Shown here piece after piece: positions 9,840-17,736 of a stretch of DNA of 64,000 nucleotides (position 1 is the stretch's first letter; each line of letters starts with the position of its first letter). This DNA is from Bartonella australis AUST/NH1 (lineage in GTDB: Bacteria > Pseudomonadota > Alphaproteobacteria > Rhizobiales > Rhizobiaceae), in the NCBI RefSeq assembly GCF_000341355.1, contig NC_020300.1, positions 1,481,501 to 1,545,500 of the forward strand, in the 5' to 3' direction. Made by a program: the position numbers and the translations under genes. The notes under the pieces are model-generated. The model did not search any database and was not told the DNA's origin. It saw only the letters and a list, made by a program, of their open reading frames with translations.

Positions 9840-10260
9840 TGAACTGCGAAAATTCCCTCATTTATGCCTCTGTTGTTTTTGTAGCATCCTTTTTTAATTC
9901 AATCGTTAAAATTAGCGGTTTTAGTTGTCGGGTTTTGCTTTACTTCTTCAATTCGCGCGCGCTAATTATAAAAGGTGGATGCAGATCGCTGATCCATAAA
10001 CTATGTCACCCCTCAGTAAAGGGCAAGCCCTCCGCAGGGTACAATCTTAGTTTCGTCCTACTTGTGTATATTGGGCGTATGTGGGCGTTTGTCAAACAGA
10101 CATTCGAGCGCTTTAGAGTTGGCGGTTGTGATTGGTGTGTTTTGAAAATAAATGACCTTATTGTACTTATCAACAGTGATATAATTTGGCCACAGACACG
10201 GAATCGGCGCTCCGTCGGTTTTTGTGTTTATGTTAATGAAGTTCCTTATCGTCAGGTGTA
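9840..10260. other. about 420 bp without a recognisable gene upstream of trwN
   Basis: An open frame from a TTG (9839-10267, 142 codons) crosses the whole stretch and has cggagg upstream, but the translation is Cys/Phe-rich, has no domain I recognise and reads like noncoding DNA. In a different frame a short piece near 10003-10050 (MSPLSKGQALRR) faintly recalls the N-terminus of KorA-type regulators, but it stops at once. A dead regulator gene is possible, not shown. Confidence 0.4.
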
Positions 10261-10266
10261 TTGTTG

Positions 10267-10932
10267 ATGGTCATTTCGAATTTCATGACGCTTGCTTCTA
10301 CATGCGCACCCGCTATTCACCCTGATACGCTTTCAGCTATCATTGCAAGGGAATCGCGCGGTAATATTTACGCAATAGGAATTAATGGCCACCATAAATT
10401 GCCGCGTCAGCCATCTACGCTCAAAGAAGCAGTAGCAGTAGCCGAAGAACTCGAGCGGAATGGACACGACTTCGATGTAGGTCTTGGACAGATCAATGTC
10501 AAGAATCTTGGATGGCTCCGTATGTCCCTCTCTGATTTATTTGATCCTTGCAAAAACCTCAAAGCAATGCAAATTGTGTTAACGGACTGTTATCAGCGTG
10601 CTGCGCTCCGATATGGCGCAGGACAAACCGCGTTGCAAGCTGCATTAAGCTGTTACAACACGGGGAATTTTAGGCATGGTTTTACCAACGGCTATGTGCA
10701 GAAGGTCGCTTCGTACGTAAAAGTGAAGGTGCCCGCGCTTGCGCCACTCGATGCTGAATCAAATTATCAACCGCAAAAATCTGCTCAGCCTCGTTCTGCG
10801 CAAAAAAAACAAATTTTAGAGGAAAAGGCCTCCGCAAAATCTAATGAGGGGCTGGTAGATGCATTTGAGCATAAAACGACAGGTGTCCGCGACGCTTTTG
10901 CGAGAGCGAGTGGTTTTTTATCTGAGAGGTAA
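10267..10932 (+). CDS. trwN: TrwN/VirB1-like lytic transglycosylase
   Basis: Peptidoglycan-cleaving enzyme that opens the wall for assembly of the Trw type IV secretion system. 221 residues from ATG 10267 (TTG codons at 10261 and 10264 are alternatives). SLT-domain signatures: CAPAIHP, then IIARESRGN with the catalytic Glu, DVGLGQINVKN, and the CYNTGNF motif around residue 140. The C-terminal ~60 residues are hydrophilic and charged. A typical signal peptide is not obvious, as in VirB1 homologues with short hydrophobic starts. First gene on the plus strand of the locus. Confidence 0.9.
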   Translation: MVISNFMTLASTCAPAIHPDTLSAIIARESRGNIYAIGINGHHKLPRQPSTLKEAVAVAEELERNGHDFDVGLGQINVKNLGWLRMSLSDLFDPCKNLKAMQIVLTDCYQRAALRYGAGQTALQAALSCYNTGNFRHGFTNGYVQKVASYVKVKVPALAPLDAESNYQPQKSAQPRSAQKKQILEEKASAKSNEGLVDAFEHKTTGVRDAFARASGFLSER

Positions 10933-10969
10933 GAGGAGGTGGCTGTCGCTGTGTTTTGTAAATTAAAAT

Positions 10970-11040
10970 TCCAATTTTGATAAAATAGAGTGGTAAACAA
11001 TAGATATAGAGAATATTAGGCCCTAACTAATAAAATTGGA
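10970..11040 (+). promoter_or_regulatory. probable promoter/operator region before the trwL array
   Basis: A -35-like ttgata (10977-10982) and a -10-like tagata (11001-11006) are 18 nt apart. Flanking them, tccaatttt (10970-10978) and aaaattgga (11032-11040) form a 9-bp inverted repeat with a 53-nt gap, an arrangement that would suit repression by looping. In plasmid R388 the corresponding promoter is repressed by KorA. Assignment is by eye only. Confidence 0.4.
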
Positions 11041-11070
11041 CGAAATTCACTCCAAAAAGGGTTAAGGGCA

Positions 11071-11364
11071 ATGAAGATGATAGAACAACACAGCATTGAT
11101 ATAGCATTTAGTCAAAAAGCAGTACGCGAAGTCACGGTCGTCATGCGTTCGGAAAGGGAGTGGTACTTTACATTTGTCGCAGATGATCCCGTAACTAAAA
11201 AGCCGAATAAATACGCGCTTCTGACACAGAGAGGAAAATTGAGAACGTGGGCTAATCCTAAGTGCCTTTTTAGTTTTCTCCAAGAAAGGGGCGTTGTTTG
11301 TGGTAACTTCAATCTTGACGAGGATGAACAACATGAAAGAACAGAGCATTCTGCGGAAGAATAG
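11071..11364 (+). CDS. small plasmid-type protein preceding the trwL array (unknown function)
   Basis: 97 residues, no signal peptide, no membrane segment. Central part REWYFTFVADDP, then YALLTQRGKLRTWANP and LFSFLQERGV, a layout I associate with small conserved proteins encoded next to conjugation or partition genes on plasmids; I cannot name the family with certainty. Its last ~10 codons overlap the start of trwL1 (ATG 11333) by 32 bp. Remnants of its 3' end recur in front of trwL2 and trwL3, so it was partly copied when trwL was amplified. Confidence 0.6.
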   Translation: MKMIEQHSIDIAFSQKAVREVTVVMRSEREWYFTFVADDPVTKKPNKYALLTQRGKLRTWANPKCLFSFLQERGVVCGNFNLDEDEQHERTEHSAEE

Positions 11365-11641
11365 CAAAATCATAATGATTTTCACGGCTGTGGCTGCATT
11401 TTTGGTGACACAGTCTGTTTATGCCGCTCATCAAGGATTGACTAAAACAAAAACGGTTTTGACTACGATGCAGAGTGAGCTGAATGTCATTGTTCCTATC
11501 GCCGCTGCTGTTATTCTTGTATGTCTAGCTATCGGTTATGCAGGCCGCTTCATCGAAAAAAGCACGTTTGTGCGGTGGGCAATTGGCGTCATCATCGCCG
11601 GTTCCGCGGTCCAGATTGCTAATGCATTATTCAAGCCTTAA
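11333..11641 (+). CDS. trwL1: TrwL/VirB2-like major pilin, copy 1
   Basis: Pilin subunit of the Trw system, 102 residues. Signal peptide ends at about VYA (residue 31), then a short amphipathic segment and two hydrophobic helices (IVPIAAAVILVCLAIGY and WAIGVIIAGSAVQIA) as in VirB2 pilins. I choose ATG 11333 rather than the upstream in-frame start because gaggatga lies at 11319-11326 and the same leader plus spacing precedes copies 2 and 3. Tandem variant trwL genes are a hallmark of Bartonella Trw loci and are thought to vary the erythrocyte-binding surface. Confidence 0.9.
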   Translation: MKEQSILRKNSKIIMIFTAVAAFLVTQSVYAAHQGLTKTKTVLTTMQSELNVIVPIAAAVILVCLAIGYAGRFIEKSTFVRWAIGVIIAGSAVQIANALFKP

Positions 11642-11784
11642 TCGGACCTAGCTTTGTAATTGTGTGCTGTCGTTCAGAGACGGGGTTCGGGTCTTAACGG
11701 TTTGAGATATGTCGGCTAGTTTCTCTCACACTCTAAGCGAGAGTATTATTTATGGTGAATTCAATCTTAATGAGGATAAGTAAC

Positions 11785-12093
11785 ATGAAGCGAAATATTC
11801 TTCAAAAAAAGATCAGCAACGAAGTCATGGCTATTTTTACAGGGTTCGTCATGTTCCTTATGGGTCAGCCTGTATACGCGCAACAAAGGCTGACTAAAGC
11901 AAAAACTGTTTTAGAATCGGTCCAGACTGAGCTATCTACTATTGTTCCTATTGCTGCTGCTGTCATGCTTTTGTGTTTAGCGATTGGCTATGCAGGCCGC
12001 TTCATCGAAAAAGATACATTCGTCCGGTGGGCAATTGGCGTTATCATCGCCGGTTCAGCAACTCAGATCGCTACAACATTATTCAAGCCTTAA
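11785..12093 (+). CDS. trwL2: TrwL/VirB2-like pilin, copy 2
   Basis: 102-residue pilin very close to copy 1 in the mature part (AIGYAGRFIEK and FVRWAIGVIIAGSA shared) but different in the signal peptide and just after the cleavage site (VYA-QQ). ATG 11785 is preceded by the same ttcaatctta-tgagga leader as copy 1. The 143 bp between the copies contains no gene. Confidence 0.9.
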   Translation: MKRNILQKKISNEVMAIFTGFVMFLMGQPVYAQQRLTKAKTVLESVQTELSTIVPIAAAVMLLCLAIGYAGRFIEKDTFVRWAIGVIIAGSATQIATTLFKP

Positions 12094-12247
12094 TCAGGGG
12101 TTGACTGTATAATTGCATAACACAGAGTGTTCCATTTTTAAAGCAGGAACATGGTGTGCTACCAACGTGAAATGTATAAGTGATTTTGCTTGGATTGCAA
12201 AAGAGCGGCATTACTTTTTGTGACTTCAATCTTAACGGGATGATTAC

Positions 12248-12562
12248 ATGAGACAATTGAATATCCTCCGCACGAAAATTGTTGGTAGAATTGCTGCAGC
12301 TTCTGTGGCTGCCGTTTTGTTTTTAGCACCTCACTCTATACATGCCCAACAAAAATTAGTCGAAGCCAAAAATATAATGGCAAAATTAAAAGGAGAGCTA
12401 AGTACGATTATCCCTGTTATTGCCATTTCTCTTCTTCTCTTTTTAGTGATTGGTCGCGTATTTCGTTTCATTTCAAGAAGTGCGTTCATACGGTGGGCGG
12501 TCTGCATTATCACCGCTGGTTTAGCGTTTTACATCACCAATATGTTATTTGAAATAAGCTAA
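12248..12562 (+). CDS. trwL3: TrwL/VirB2-like pilin, copy 3 (divergent)
   Basis: 104-residue pilin with signal peptide ending at about IHA. It keeps the architecture but has drifted: the AIGYAGRFIEK segment reads VIGRVFRFISR, and the second helix is VCIITAGLAFYI. It also ends EIS rather than FKP. Still open with the shared leader (acttcaatcttaacggg) and a good start, so it is probably expressed; it may be a functionally distinct pilin or one under relaxed selection. Confidence 0.88.
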   Translation: MRQLNILRTKIVGRIAAASVAAVLFLAPHSIHAQQKLVEAKNIMAKLKGELSTIIPVIAISLLLFLVIGRVFRFISRSAFIRWAVCIITAGLAFYITNMLFEIS

Positions 12563-12574
12563 TCGGAATGACTC

Positions 12575-12883
12575 ATGAAACAGCAAAAACAGAAGGAGTT
12601 CCCTCTATTTAAAGGAGCAACTCGTGTTCCAACGATTTGGGGTGTCCCAATGATTCCGCTCATGGTCATGGCCATGGGGGTGGCTGTTGTCGCTATGACG
12701 ATAAGTCTCTTATGGTGGTTCGTTGCACTACCACTGTGGTTCATTATGGCACAAATTACAAAAAGCGACGATAGAGCGTTCCGTATCTGGTGGCTGTGGA
12801 TCGACACAAAATTCCGTAATCGTAATAAAAATTTTTGGGGCGCTTCAAGTTATAGTCCCTCCAATTACCGCAAAAGGAGATAG
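12575..12883 (+). CDS. trwM: TrwM/VirB3-like inner membrane protein
   Basis: 102 residues, the usual VirB3 size. N-terminal FKGATRVPTIWGVPMIPL followed by a hydrophobic hairpin (about residues 28-62) and a basic C-terminus, all standard for VirB3, which works with the VirB4 ATPase at the inner membrane during pilus assembly. It begins 12 nt after trwL3 and ends 2 nt before the trwK start. Confidence 0.92.
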   Translation: MKQQKQKEFPLFKGATRVPTIWGVPMIPLMVMAMGVAVVAMTISLLWWFVALPLWFIMAQITKSDDRAFRIWWLWIDTKFRNRNKNFWGASSYSPSNYRKRR

Positions 12884-12885
12884 AT

Positions 12886-15357
12886 ATGAAGGCTCTTGAA
12901 AGCAGTAAACTGCTCGCATCAGAAATACCCGTAGGCCTGTTCATCCCTTACTCACACCACGTTACGGATACGATTATCTCTACCAAAAATGCGGAATATT
13001 TATCGGTTTGGAAGATCGACGGACGTTCGCATCAAAGCGCCTCAGAAGAAGAGGTTTTTCAATGGGTTGGAGAACTAAACAATACTTTGCGCGGTATTGC
13101 GTCAGCCAATTTATCGCTATGGACACATATAGTGCGCCGTCGCGTTTATGAATATCCTGATTCAACGTTTGACCGAATGTTTTGTTGCCAGCTCGATGAA
13201 AAATACCGGCATAGCTTCACTGGCTACAATCTAATGGTCAATGATCTGTATTTGACAATTATTTATCAGCCTATAACTGATAAGGTTATGTCATTTTTTG
13301 CCCAGCATGAGCGTGAGACGCTCGAGCAAAAAAAGATGCGGCAAGAATCATGCATAAAAGCCCTTGATGACATTAATCACACCCTCAACCAATCGCTTAA
13401 GCGTTACGGTGCAGAACTCCTCGGCGTTTATGAAAAGAATGGTTATTCATTCTCTTCTGCTCTCGAATTTCTTGGAATGCTCATCAATGGCGAATATTAT
13501 TCTATGCCTATTTGTCACGACCATTTCTCTGACTATATGGCGGTTAATCGGCCTTTCTTTTCAAAGTGGGGAGCAGTTGGTGAACTGCGCACCTCCACTA
13601 AAATACGCCGGTTTGGGATGATGGAAATTAGAGAGTATGACGATACAACCAAGCCAGGGCAGCTCAATGTTCTCCTGGAAAGCGATTTTGAGTTCATATT
13701 GACGCAAAGCTTTTCAGTGTTATCGCGGCATGCTGCCAAAGATTACTTGCAAAGACATCAGCGTAATCTCATTGATGCTCGAGATGTAGCAACGAGCCAG
13801 ATTGAGCAAATTGACGAAGCCCTCAACCAACTTGTCAGTGGACGTTTTGTTATGGGGGAGCATCATTGCACACTGACTATCTATGGCGATACGACACAAG
13901 AGGTTCGTGACTATATGGCAAAAGCGAGCTCAGCTATGCTGGATGTCGCGGTATTCCCGAAACCTGTGGATTTGGCTATAGAAGCCGGCTATTGGGCGCA
14001 ACTTCCTGCAAATTGGAAATGGCGTCCGCGCCCCGCACCCATCACATCGCTCAATTTTCTATCATTTTCGTCCTTTCATAATTTTATGTCAGGTAAGCCG
14101 ACTGGTAATCCGTGGGGACCAGCGCTTACCATCCTTAAAACGGTCAGTAAAACGCCACTTTATTTTAATTTCCACGCTTCCAAACTTGAGGAAGATGCCA
14201 CCGACAAGCGCCTTCTCGGCAATACCGCACTTATTGGGCAGTCTGGTTCCGGTAAAACCGTGTTGCTTGGATTCTTATTGGCACAGGCGCAAAAATTCAA
14301 CCCGACAACTGTCGTATTTGATAAAGATCGCGGCATGGAAATTGTCATTCGAGCTATGGGCGGACGGTATTTACCTCTTAAAATCGGCCAATCGAGCGGC
14401 TTCAATCCATTTCAGCTGCCACCAACACAAAATAATCTGATCTTTCTCAAACAATTTGTCAAAAAATTGGCGGAAGCCGGGGGCGAAATTACGCATAATG
14501 ACGAGGAAGAAATTAACCGTGCTGTTGAAGCCATTATGAGCGATAGTATTGATAAATCAATGCGTCGCTTGTCGTTGCTGATACAATTTTTACCGAATCC
14601 GCGTCTTGATGATTTTAATGCACGTCCAACCGTCAGTGCTCGTTTAATTAAGTGGTGTGAAGGGGGTGATTATGGGTGGTTATTCGACAATCTTAATGAC
14701 GCGCTTGATTTGTCAACACATCAAATTTACGGTTTTGATATCACTGAATTTTTAGATAACACAGAGGCACGCACTCCTGTAATGATGTATCTGCTTTACC
14801 GTACAGAAGGAATGATCACCGGACAGCGTTTTATGTATATTTTTGATGAATTTTGGAAGCCTCTGCAGGATCCATTTTTTGAAGAACTAGCAAAAAATAA
14901 ACAAAAAACCATCCGTAAACAAAACGGTATTTTTGTCTTTGCTACGCAGGAACCGAGTGACGCACTGGAAAGCAATATCGCTAAGACCTTAATTCAACAA
15001 TGTGCGACCTATATTTTTCTTGCCAATCCAAAAGCGAATTATGAAGACTATACGGAAGGCTTTAAATTAACAGATGCTGAGTTTGAGCTCGTCAAAGGTC
15101 TTGGTGAATTTAGTCGTCAGTTTCTTATTAAGCAAGGTGATCAATCCGCACTTGCAGAGCTTAATCTTGGAAAATTTCATGTCACAATTAATGGAGAAAC
15201 TATCGAACAAGACTTTGACGATGAACTTCTTGTATTATCGGGCACACCCGATAATGCAGAATTGGTCGAAGCCATTATTGCTGAAGTTGGCGATGATCCA
15301 GCAATATGGCTGCCGATTTTTTTACACCATGTGAAAACGGAAAGGAGGTCGATATGA
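12886..15357 (+). CDS. trwK: TrwK/VirB4-like assembly ATPase
   Basis: Largest ATPase of the Trw system; energises pilin extraction and secretion at the inner membrane. 823 residues: N-terminal VirB4 domain, then Walker A GQSGSGKT (451-458), Walker B YIFDEFW (about 651-657), and the C-terminal FVFATQEPSDAL motor motif. Good Shine-Dalgarno (aaaggaga). The TGA overlaps the ATG of trwJ1 (atga at 15354). Intact, with no frameshift. Confidence 0.95.
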   Translation: MKALESSKLLASEIPVGLFIPYSHHVTDTIISTKNAEYLSVWKIDGRSHQSASEEEVFQWVGELNNTLRGIASANLSLWTHIVRRRVYEYPDSTFDRMFCCQLDEKYRHSFTGYNLMVNDLYLTIIYQPITDKVMSFFAQHERETLEQKKMRQESCIKALDDINHTLNQSLKRYGAELLGVYEKNGYSFSSALEFLGMLINGEYYSMPICHDHFSDYMAVNRPFFSKWGAVGELRTSTKIRRFGMMEIREYDDTTKPGQLNVLLESDFEFILTQSFSVLSRHAAKDYLQRHQRNLIDARDVATSQIEQIDEALNQLVSGRFVMGEHHCTLTIYGDTTQEVRDYMAKASSAMLDVAVFPKPVDLAIEAGYWAQLPANWKWRPRPAPITSLNFLSFSSFHNFMSGKPTGNPWGPALTILKTVSKTPLYFNFHASKLEEDATDKRLLGNTALIGQSGSGKTVLLGFLLAQAQKFNPTTVVFDKDRGMEIVIRAMGGRYLPLKIGQSSGFNPFQLPPTQNNLIFLKQFVKKLAEAGGEITHNDEEEINRAVEAIMSDSIDKSMRRLSLLIQFLPNPRLDDFNARPTVSARLIKWCEGGDYGWLFDNLNDALDLSTHQIYGFDITEFLDNTEARTPVMMYLLYRTEGMITGQRFMYIFDEFWKPLQDPFFEELAKNKQKTIRKQNGIFVFATQEPSDALESNIAKTLIQQCATYIFLANPKANYEDYTEGFKLTDAEFELVKGLGEFSRQFLIKQGDQSALAELNLGKFHVTINGETIEQDFDDELLVLSGTPDNAELVEAIIAEVGDDPAIWLPIFLHHVKTERRSI

Positions 15358-16088
15358 AAAAATTGGCTTTTGCCATGATGATGATTGCGATTTTTTTAAA
15401 CGCCTCGAATTCAGCACTAGCCGCAACCGGATGGGAAATTTTTAAAAGAAAACTTGGTCTTTGGAGTCCTCCAAAGATTCCGCTGTCTCTGGCAGAAACG
15501 TTAATTCCACAGATACAGGAACAAACTAAACTCTTGGGGGAATTTGGTCAAAGTGGATCTGAAGATGAGTTAGATAAAATATATAAGTCCCTAACGGGCC
15601 CACGAACTTTTCATACTACACAATTGCCACAGAGCAGTAGTTCACTTTTCAAGGATCCAAGGAAATTCTACGAGAAGCGCTCTGATGTAACTCGAAAAGA
15701 TCAACATAAGGTGCAATCTTTTGGTCCTTTTAATGATATGCTTAAAGAACGTCGCGCAATCGAAGATCGCAAGCAAATTGCAGCGGTCGTTAATAAAGCT
15801 GTGAGTTTACAGACTTTTGAAGAAGCTGATAAACGCCTTAAAAAAATTGATGAATTGATGGATCAAATTAAAACAACGCAGGATATAAAAGCTATTTCTG
15901 ATTTGCAGATTCATATCGACAGTGAATTAGCTTTGATTCAAAATGAAATCACAAAATTGCAAACAATCGCACATTTGAGCAAAGCCGAACGATCGCTTAT
16001 CAGGCAGAAAAGTCGCGAACGTCATATAAAGATTGTGAATAGTGCAAACACAGAAATGCCGAAGATACGGCAAGACGTCTTGCAATAA
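15354..16088 (+). CDS. trwJ1: TrwJ/VirB5-like pilus-tip protein, copy 1
   Basis: 244-residue minor pilus component. Signal peptide MKKLAFAMMM...ALA (about 24 residues), then a helical, charged protein; the C-terminal half (AVSLQTFEEAD, ISDLQ, QNEITKLQTIAHLS) aligns with copy 2 while the N-terminal half is much more different. The start ATG 15354 follows a strong aaaggagg and overlaps the trwK stop. In Bartonella, TrwJ proteins are reported to bind erythrocytes, so divergence between copies fits receptor variation. Confidence 0.88.
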   Translation: MKKLAFAMMMIAIFLNASNSALAATGWEIFKRKLGLWSPPKIPLSLAETLIPQIQEQTKLLGEFGQSGSEDELDKIYKSLTGPRTFHTTQLPQSSSSLFKDPRKFYEKRSDVTRKDQHKVQSFGPFNDMLKERRAIEDRKQIAAVVNKAVSLQTFEEADKRLKKIDELMDQIKTTQDIKAISDLQIHIDSELALIQNEITKLQTIAHLSKAERSLIRQKSRERHIKIVNSANTEMPKIRQDVLQ

Positions 16089-16096
16089 CCGCACTT

Positions 16097-16249
16097 ATGG
16101 CATTAGCCCTGCTTATTTTAAAGACGAGTGGCTGGCACACAGTGTTTGATATTATTGCAAAAATCCGAAAGAATGTGCAAGGAAAATTGACCAACGCGAA
16201 GGTAATTACGTTAAAGAGGATTTACAGAGAATTGTGCATATACAAATAG
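16097..16249 (+). CDS. small hydrophobic ORF between trwJ1 and trwI1 (eex position)
   Basis: 50 codons: one hydrophobic segment (MALALLIL) then a basic part with SGWHTVFDIIAKIRK. No Shine-Dalgarno and no lipobox. A broken paralogue lies at the same place after trwJ2, so this was once a real gene in the duplicated unit. In plasmid R388 the gene between trwJ and trwI is eex (entry exclusion), but I see no sequence proof of identity. Confidence 0.4.
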   Translation: MALALLILKTSGWHTVFDIIAKIRKNVQGKLTNAKVITLKRIYRELCIYK

Positions 16250-16312
16250 AACGGAACATAGATTAATTTTCAAAGGCGATGAAATATCAAAGAACCGCTC
16301 GAAAGGAATATT

Positions 16313-17152
16313 ATGGCCTTCCAGCTATTCACACAACTTTCTTCCAAAATTGACCAGACAACGGCAGCGTACGTCACTGATATTTCGTCTAAAGCAATCG
16401 CTGCGATTACGCCAGTCGTATCAGTCGGTCTGAGCCTTGCTTTCATCCTCTACGGATTTCTTATCATACGCGGCGTGATCGATATGCCAATCGCCGATTT
16501 TTTAAATCGCTACATACGAATAGGTATTATCACCTCGATTGCTCTAACAGGAGGACTTTATCAAAAAGAAATTGCTGAGTTGATCACAACGATGCCCGAT
16601 GAATTAGTATCCGAACTCATTAGTGACACATCAAACAGTGACACAATGACCAGGGTGATTGATAAAGCAGCGAAAAAAGGTTTTGACCGCGCAAATGAGG
16701 CTTTTGAAGAATCTGCATTTTTTGATTCTAACGGGCTGCTATACGGGATTTTTGGCGTTATCATTCTGCTTGCAACAAGCACTTTAGTGGCGATTGGCGG
16801 GGCGTTCATTATATTAGCCAAAATTATACTTGCGATTCTTGCCGGCCTCGGACCACTTTTTATCTTTGCCCTGCTTTGGCAACCAACTTATCGCTTTTTT
16901 GAGCAATGGATGTCTCAAATATTGAACTCTATAATTATTATCGTGCTGTTTTCCGCTTTGTTCAGCGTAGTAGTGAATATATTCGGGAACTACTTAGCGA
17001 ATTTAAAATTTGATGGTACGCAAAACGTGAGTTACTCACTTGGTGGTGCCTTTATTCTATCCCTTTTCTCCATCGTGCTCTTACTGAAATTAGCGAGCAT
17101 CGCAGGTAATTTAGTAAAAAATATTATGCTTAAACAGATATGGAAAAAGTAA
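16313..17152 (+). CDS. trwI1: TrwI/VirB6-like polytopic membrane protein, copy 1
   Basis: 279 residues with about five to six membrane segments and the conserved VirB6 middle region (LAGLGPLFIFALLWQPTYRFFEQW). VirB6 proteins form part of the inner-membrane channel. Good Shine-Dalgarno (gaaagga). From 16301 to 16794 the DNA is identical to the same part of copy 2. Compared with copy 2 it lacks two residues (Leu-Ala; a 6-bp deletion near 16803) and ends earlier with a different tail (KQIWKK). Confidence 0.92.
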   Translation: MAFQLFTQLSSKIDQTTAAYVTDISSKAIAAITPVVSVGLSLAFILYGFLIIRGVIDMPIADFLNRYIRIGIITSIALTGGLYQKEIAELITTMPDELVSELISDTSNSDTMTRVIDKAAKKGFDRANEAFEESAFFDSNGLLYGIFGVIILLATSTLVAIGGAFIILAKIILAILAGLGPLFIFALLWQPTYRFFEQWMSQILNSIIIIVLFSALFSVVVNIFGNYLANLKFDGTQNVSYSLGGAFILSLFSIVLLLKLASIAGNLVKNIMLKQIWKK

Positions 17153-17454
17153 GGCCAATATTTAGTAATACGAAGAAGGTTAGCGCATTTTACTCCACTC
17201 ATCTGATAATAACCCATACAAATTTGTAACTAGATTACAAATTTGTATGGGTCACTAAGCATAACCGATAATTAAAGCATAGTTGGTAACGCGATAGGGT
17301 GACATCTACGCGATCAACCGGGCGCTTTTACAATTACAAAACAGGATGATATTAAAAAAATAAGCAATATTCTTCTATTTATTTACTATCAAAATTAATA
17401 TATTGATAAAAAATTATAAACTACTCTTGACAGCTTCAAAAAAGGAGTATTGAA
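17153..17454. other. gap between trwI1 and the trwH ghost
   Basis: About 300 bp with no gene. Contains the perfect inverted repeat at 17212-17252 and, at 17380-17445, a stretch that aligns with the leader of the intact trwH (19805-19890). Confidence 0.6.
17212..17252. repeat. perfect 18-bp inverted repeat
   Basis: acccatacaaatttgtaa (17212-17229) and its exact reverse complement (17235-17252) around a 5-nt loop ctaga. No T run follows in either direction, so it is not a standard intrinsic terminator. It is absent from the matching place after trwI2. Confidence 0.9.
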
Positions 17455-17571
17455 GTTAAAATAAATTATTTTGTAACTTTAATGACGGGATCTTTTACCA
17501 ACTCTAAAGCCAAAGCGGTTCAGTAACTGGAGTTAGATATCTCTCAGGTAAGATAATATCAGGGACGATAT
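17455..17571 (+). pseudogene. trwH1: trwH1 remnant (VirB7-like lipoprotein gene)
   Basis: The leader aaaaggagtattgaag is identical to that of intact trwH, but the start GTG is now GTT (17455) and the frame closes at TAA after about 23 codons. The translation (VKINYF...SKAKAVQ) still aligns with TrwH in length and in its Lys/Ala/Pro-rich part, but the lipobox Cys is gone. Remnant of the upstream duplicated unit. Confidence 0.65.
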
Positions 17572-17680
17572 GAAAAAAGAAAAGCGAGATCCATCAAAGC
17601 TATACAGCGTGGCAACTGCCATAGAGAAAGTTGTAATATGGAGTGCAAATTCGTTGGCAAAGTGATCAAATCGGCGACAA
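17570..17680 (+). pseudogene. 5' fragment of trwG (VirB8-like)
   Basis: Directly after the trwH remnant, as trwG follows trwH in the intact unit. The DNA starts atgaaaaaagaaaagc and aligns for roughly 100 bp with the first codons of trwG (atcaaagct, agaaagt, ttcgt blocks in the same order) before similarity ends. It marks the right edge of the duplicated segment. Confidence 0.55.
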
Positions 17681-17736
17681 CCTAACGATACCGTCGCTGA
17701 CCTCCTACGGTGAATAAAAGCGGAAAGGGGTAAAAG

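Noticed and set aside
9839..10267. 142-codon open frame from a TTG upstream of trwN, with a fair Shine-Dalgarno
   Set aside because: Composition is Cys/Phe/Val-rich with no domain or similarity I recognise; more likely eroded DNA. Kept as a gap note.
17212..17252. Inverted repeat considered as an intrinsic terminator for trwI1
   Set aside because: Stem is AT-rich and no T run follows on either strand.
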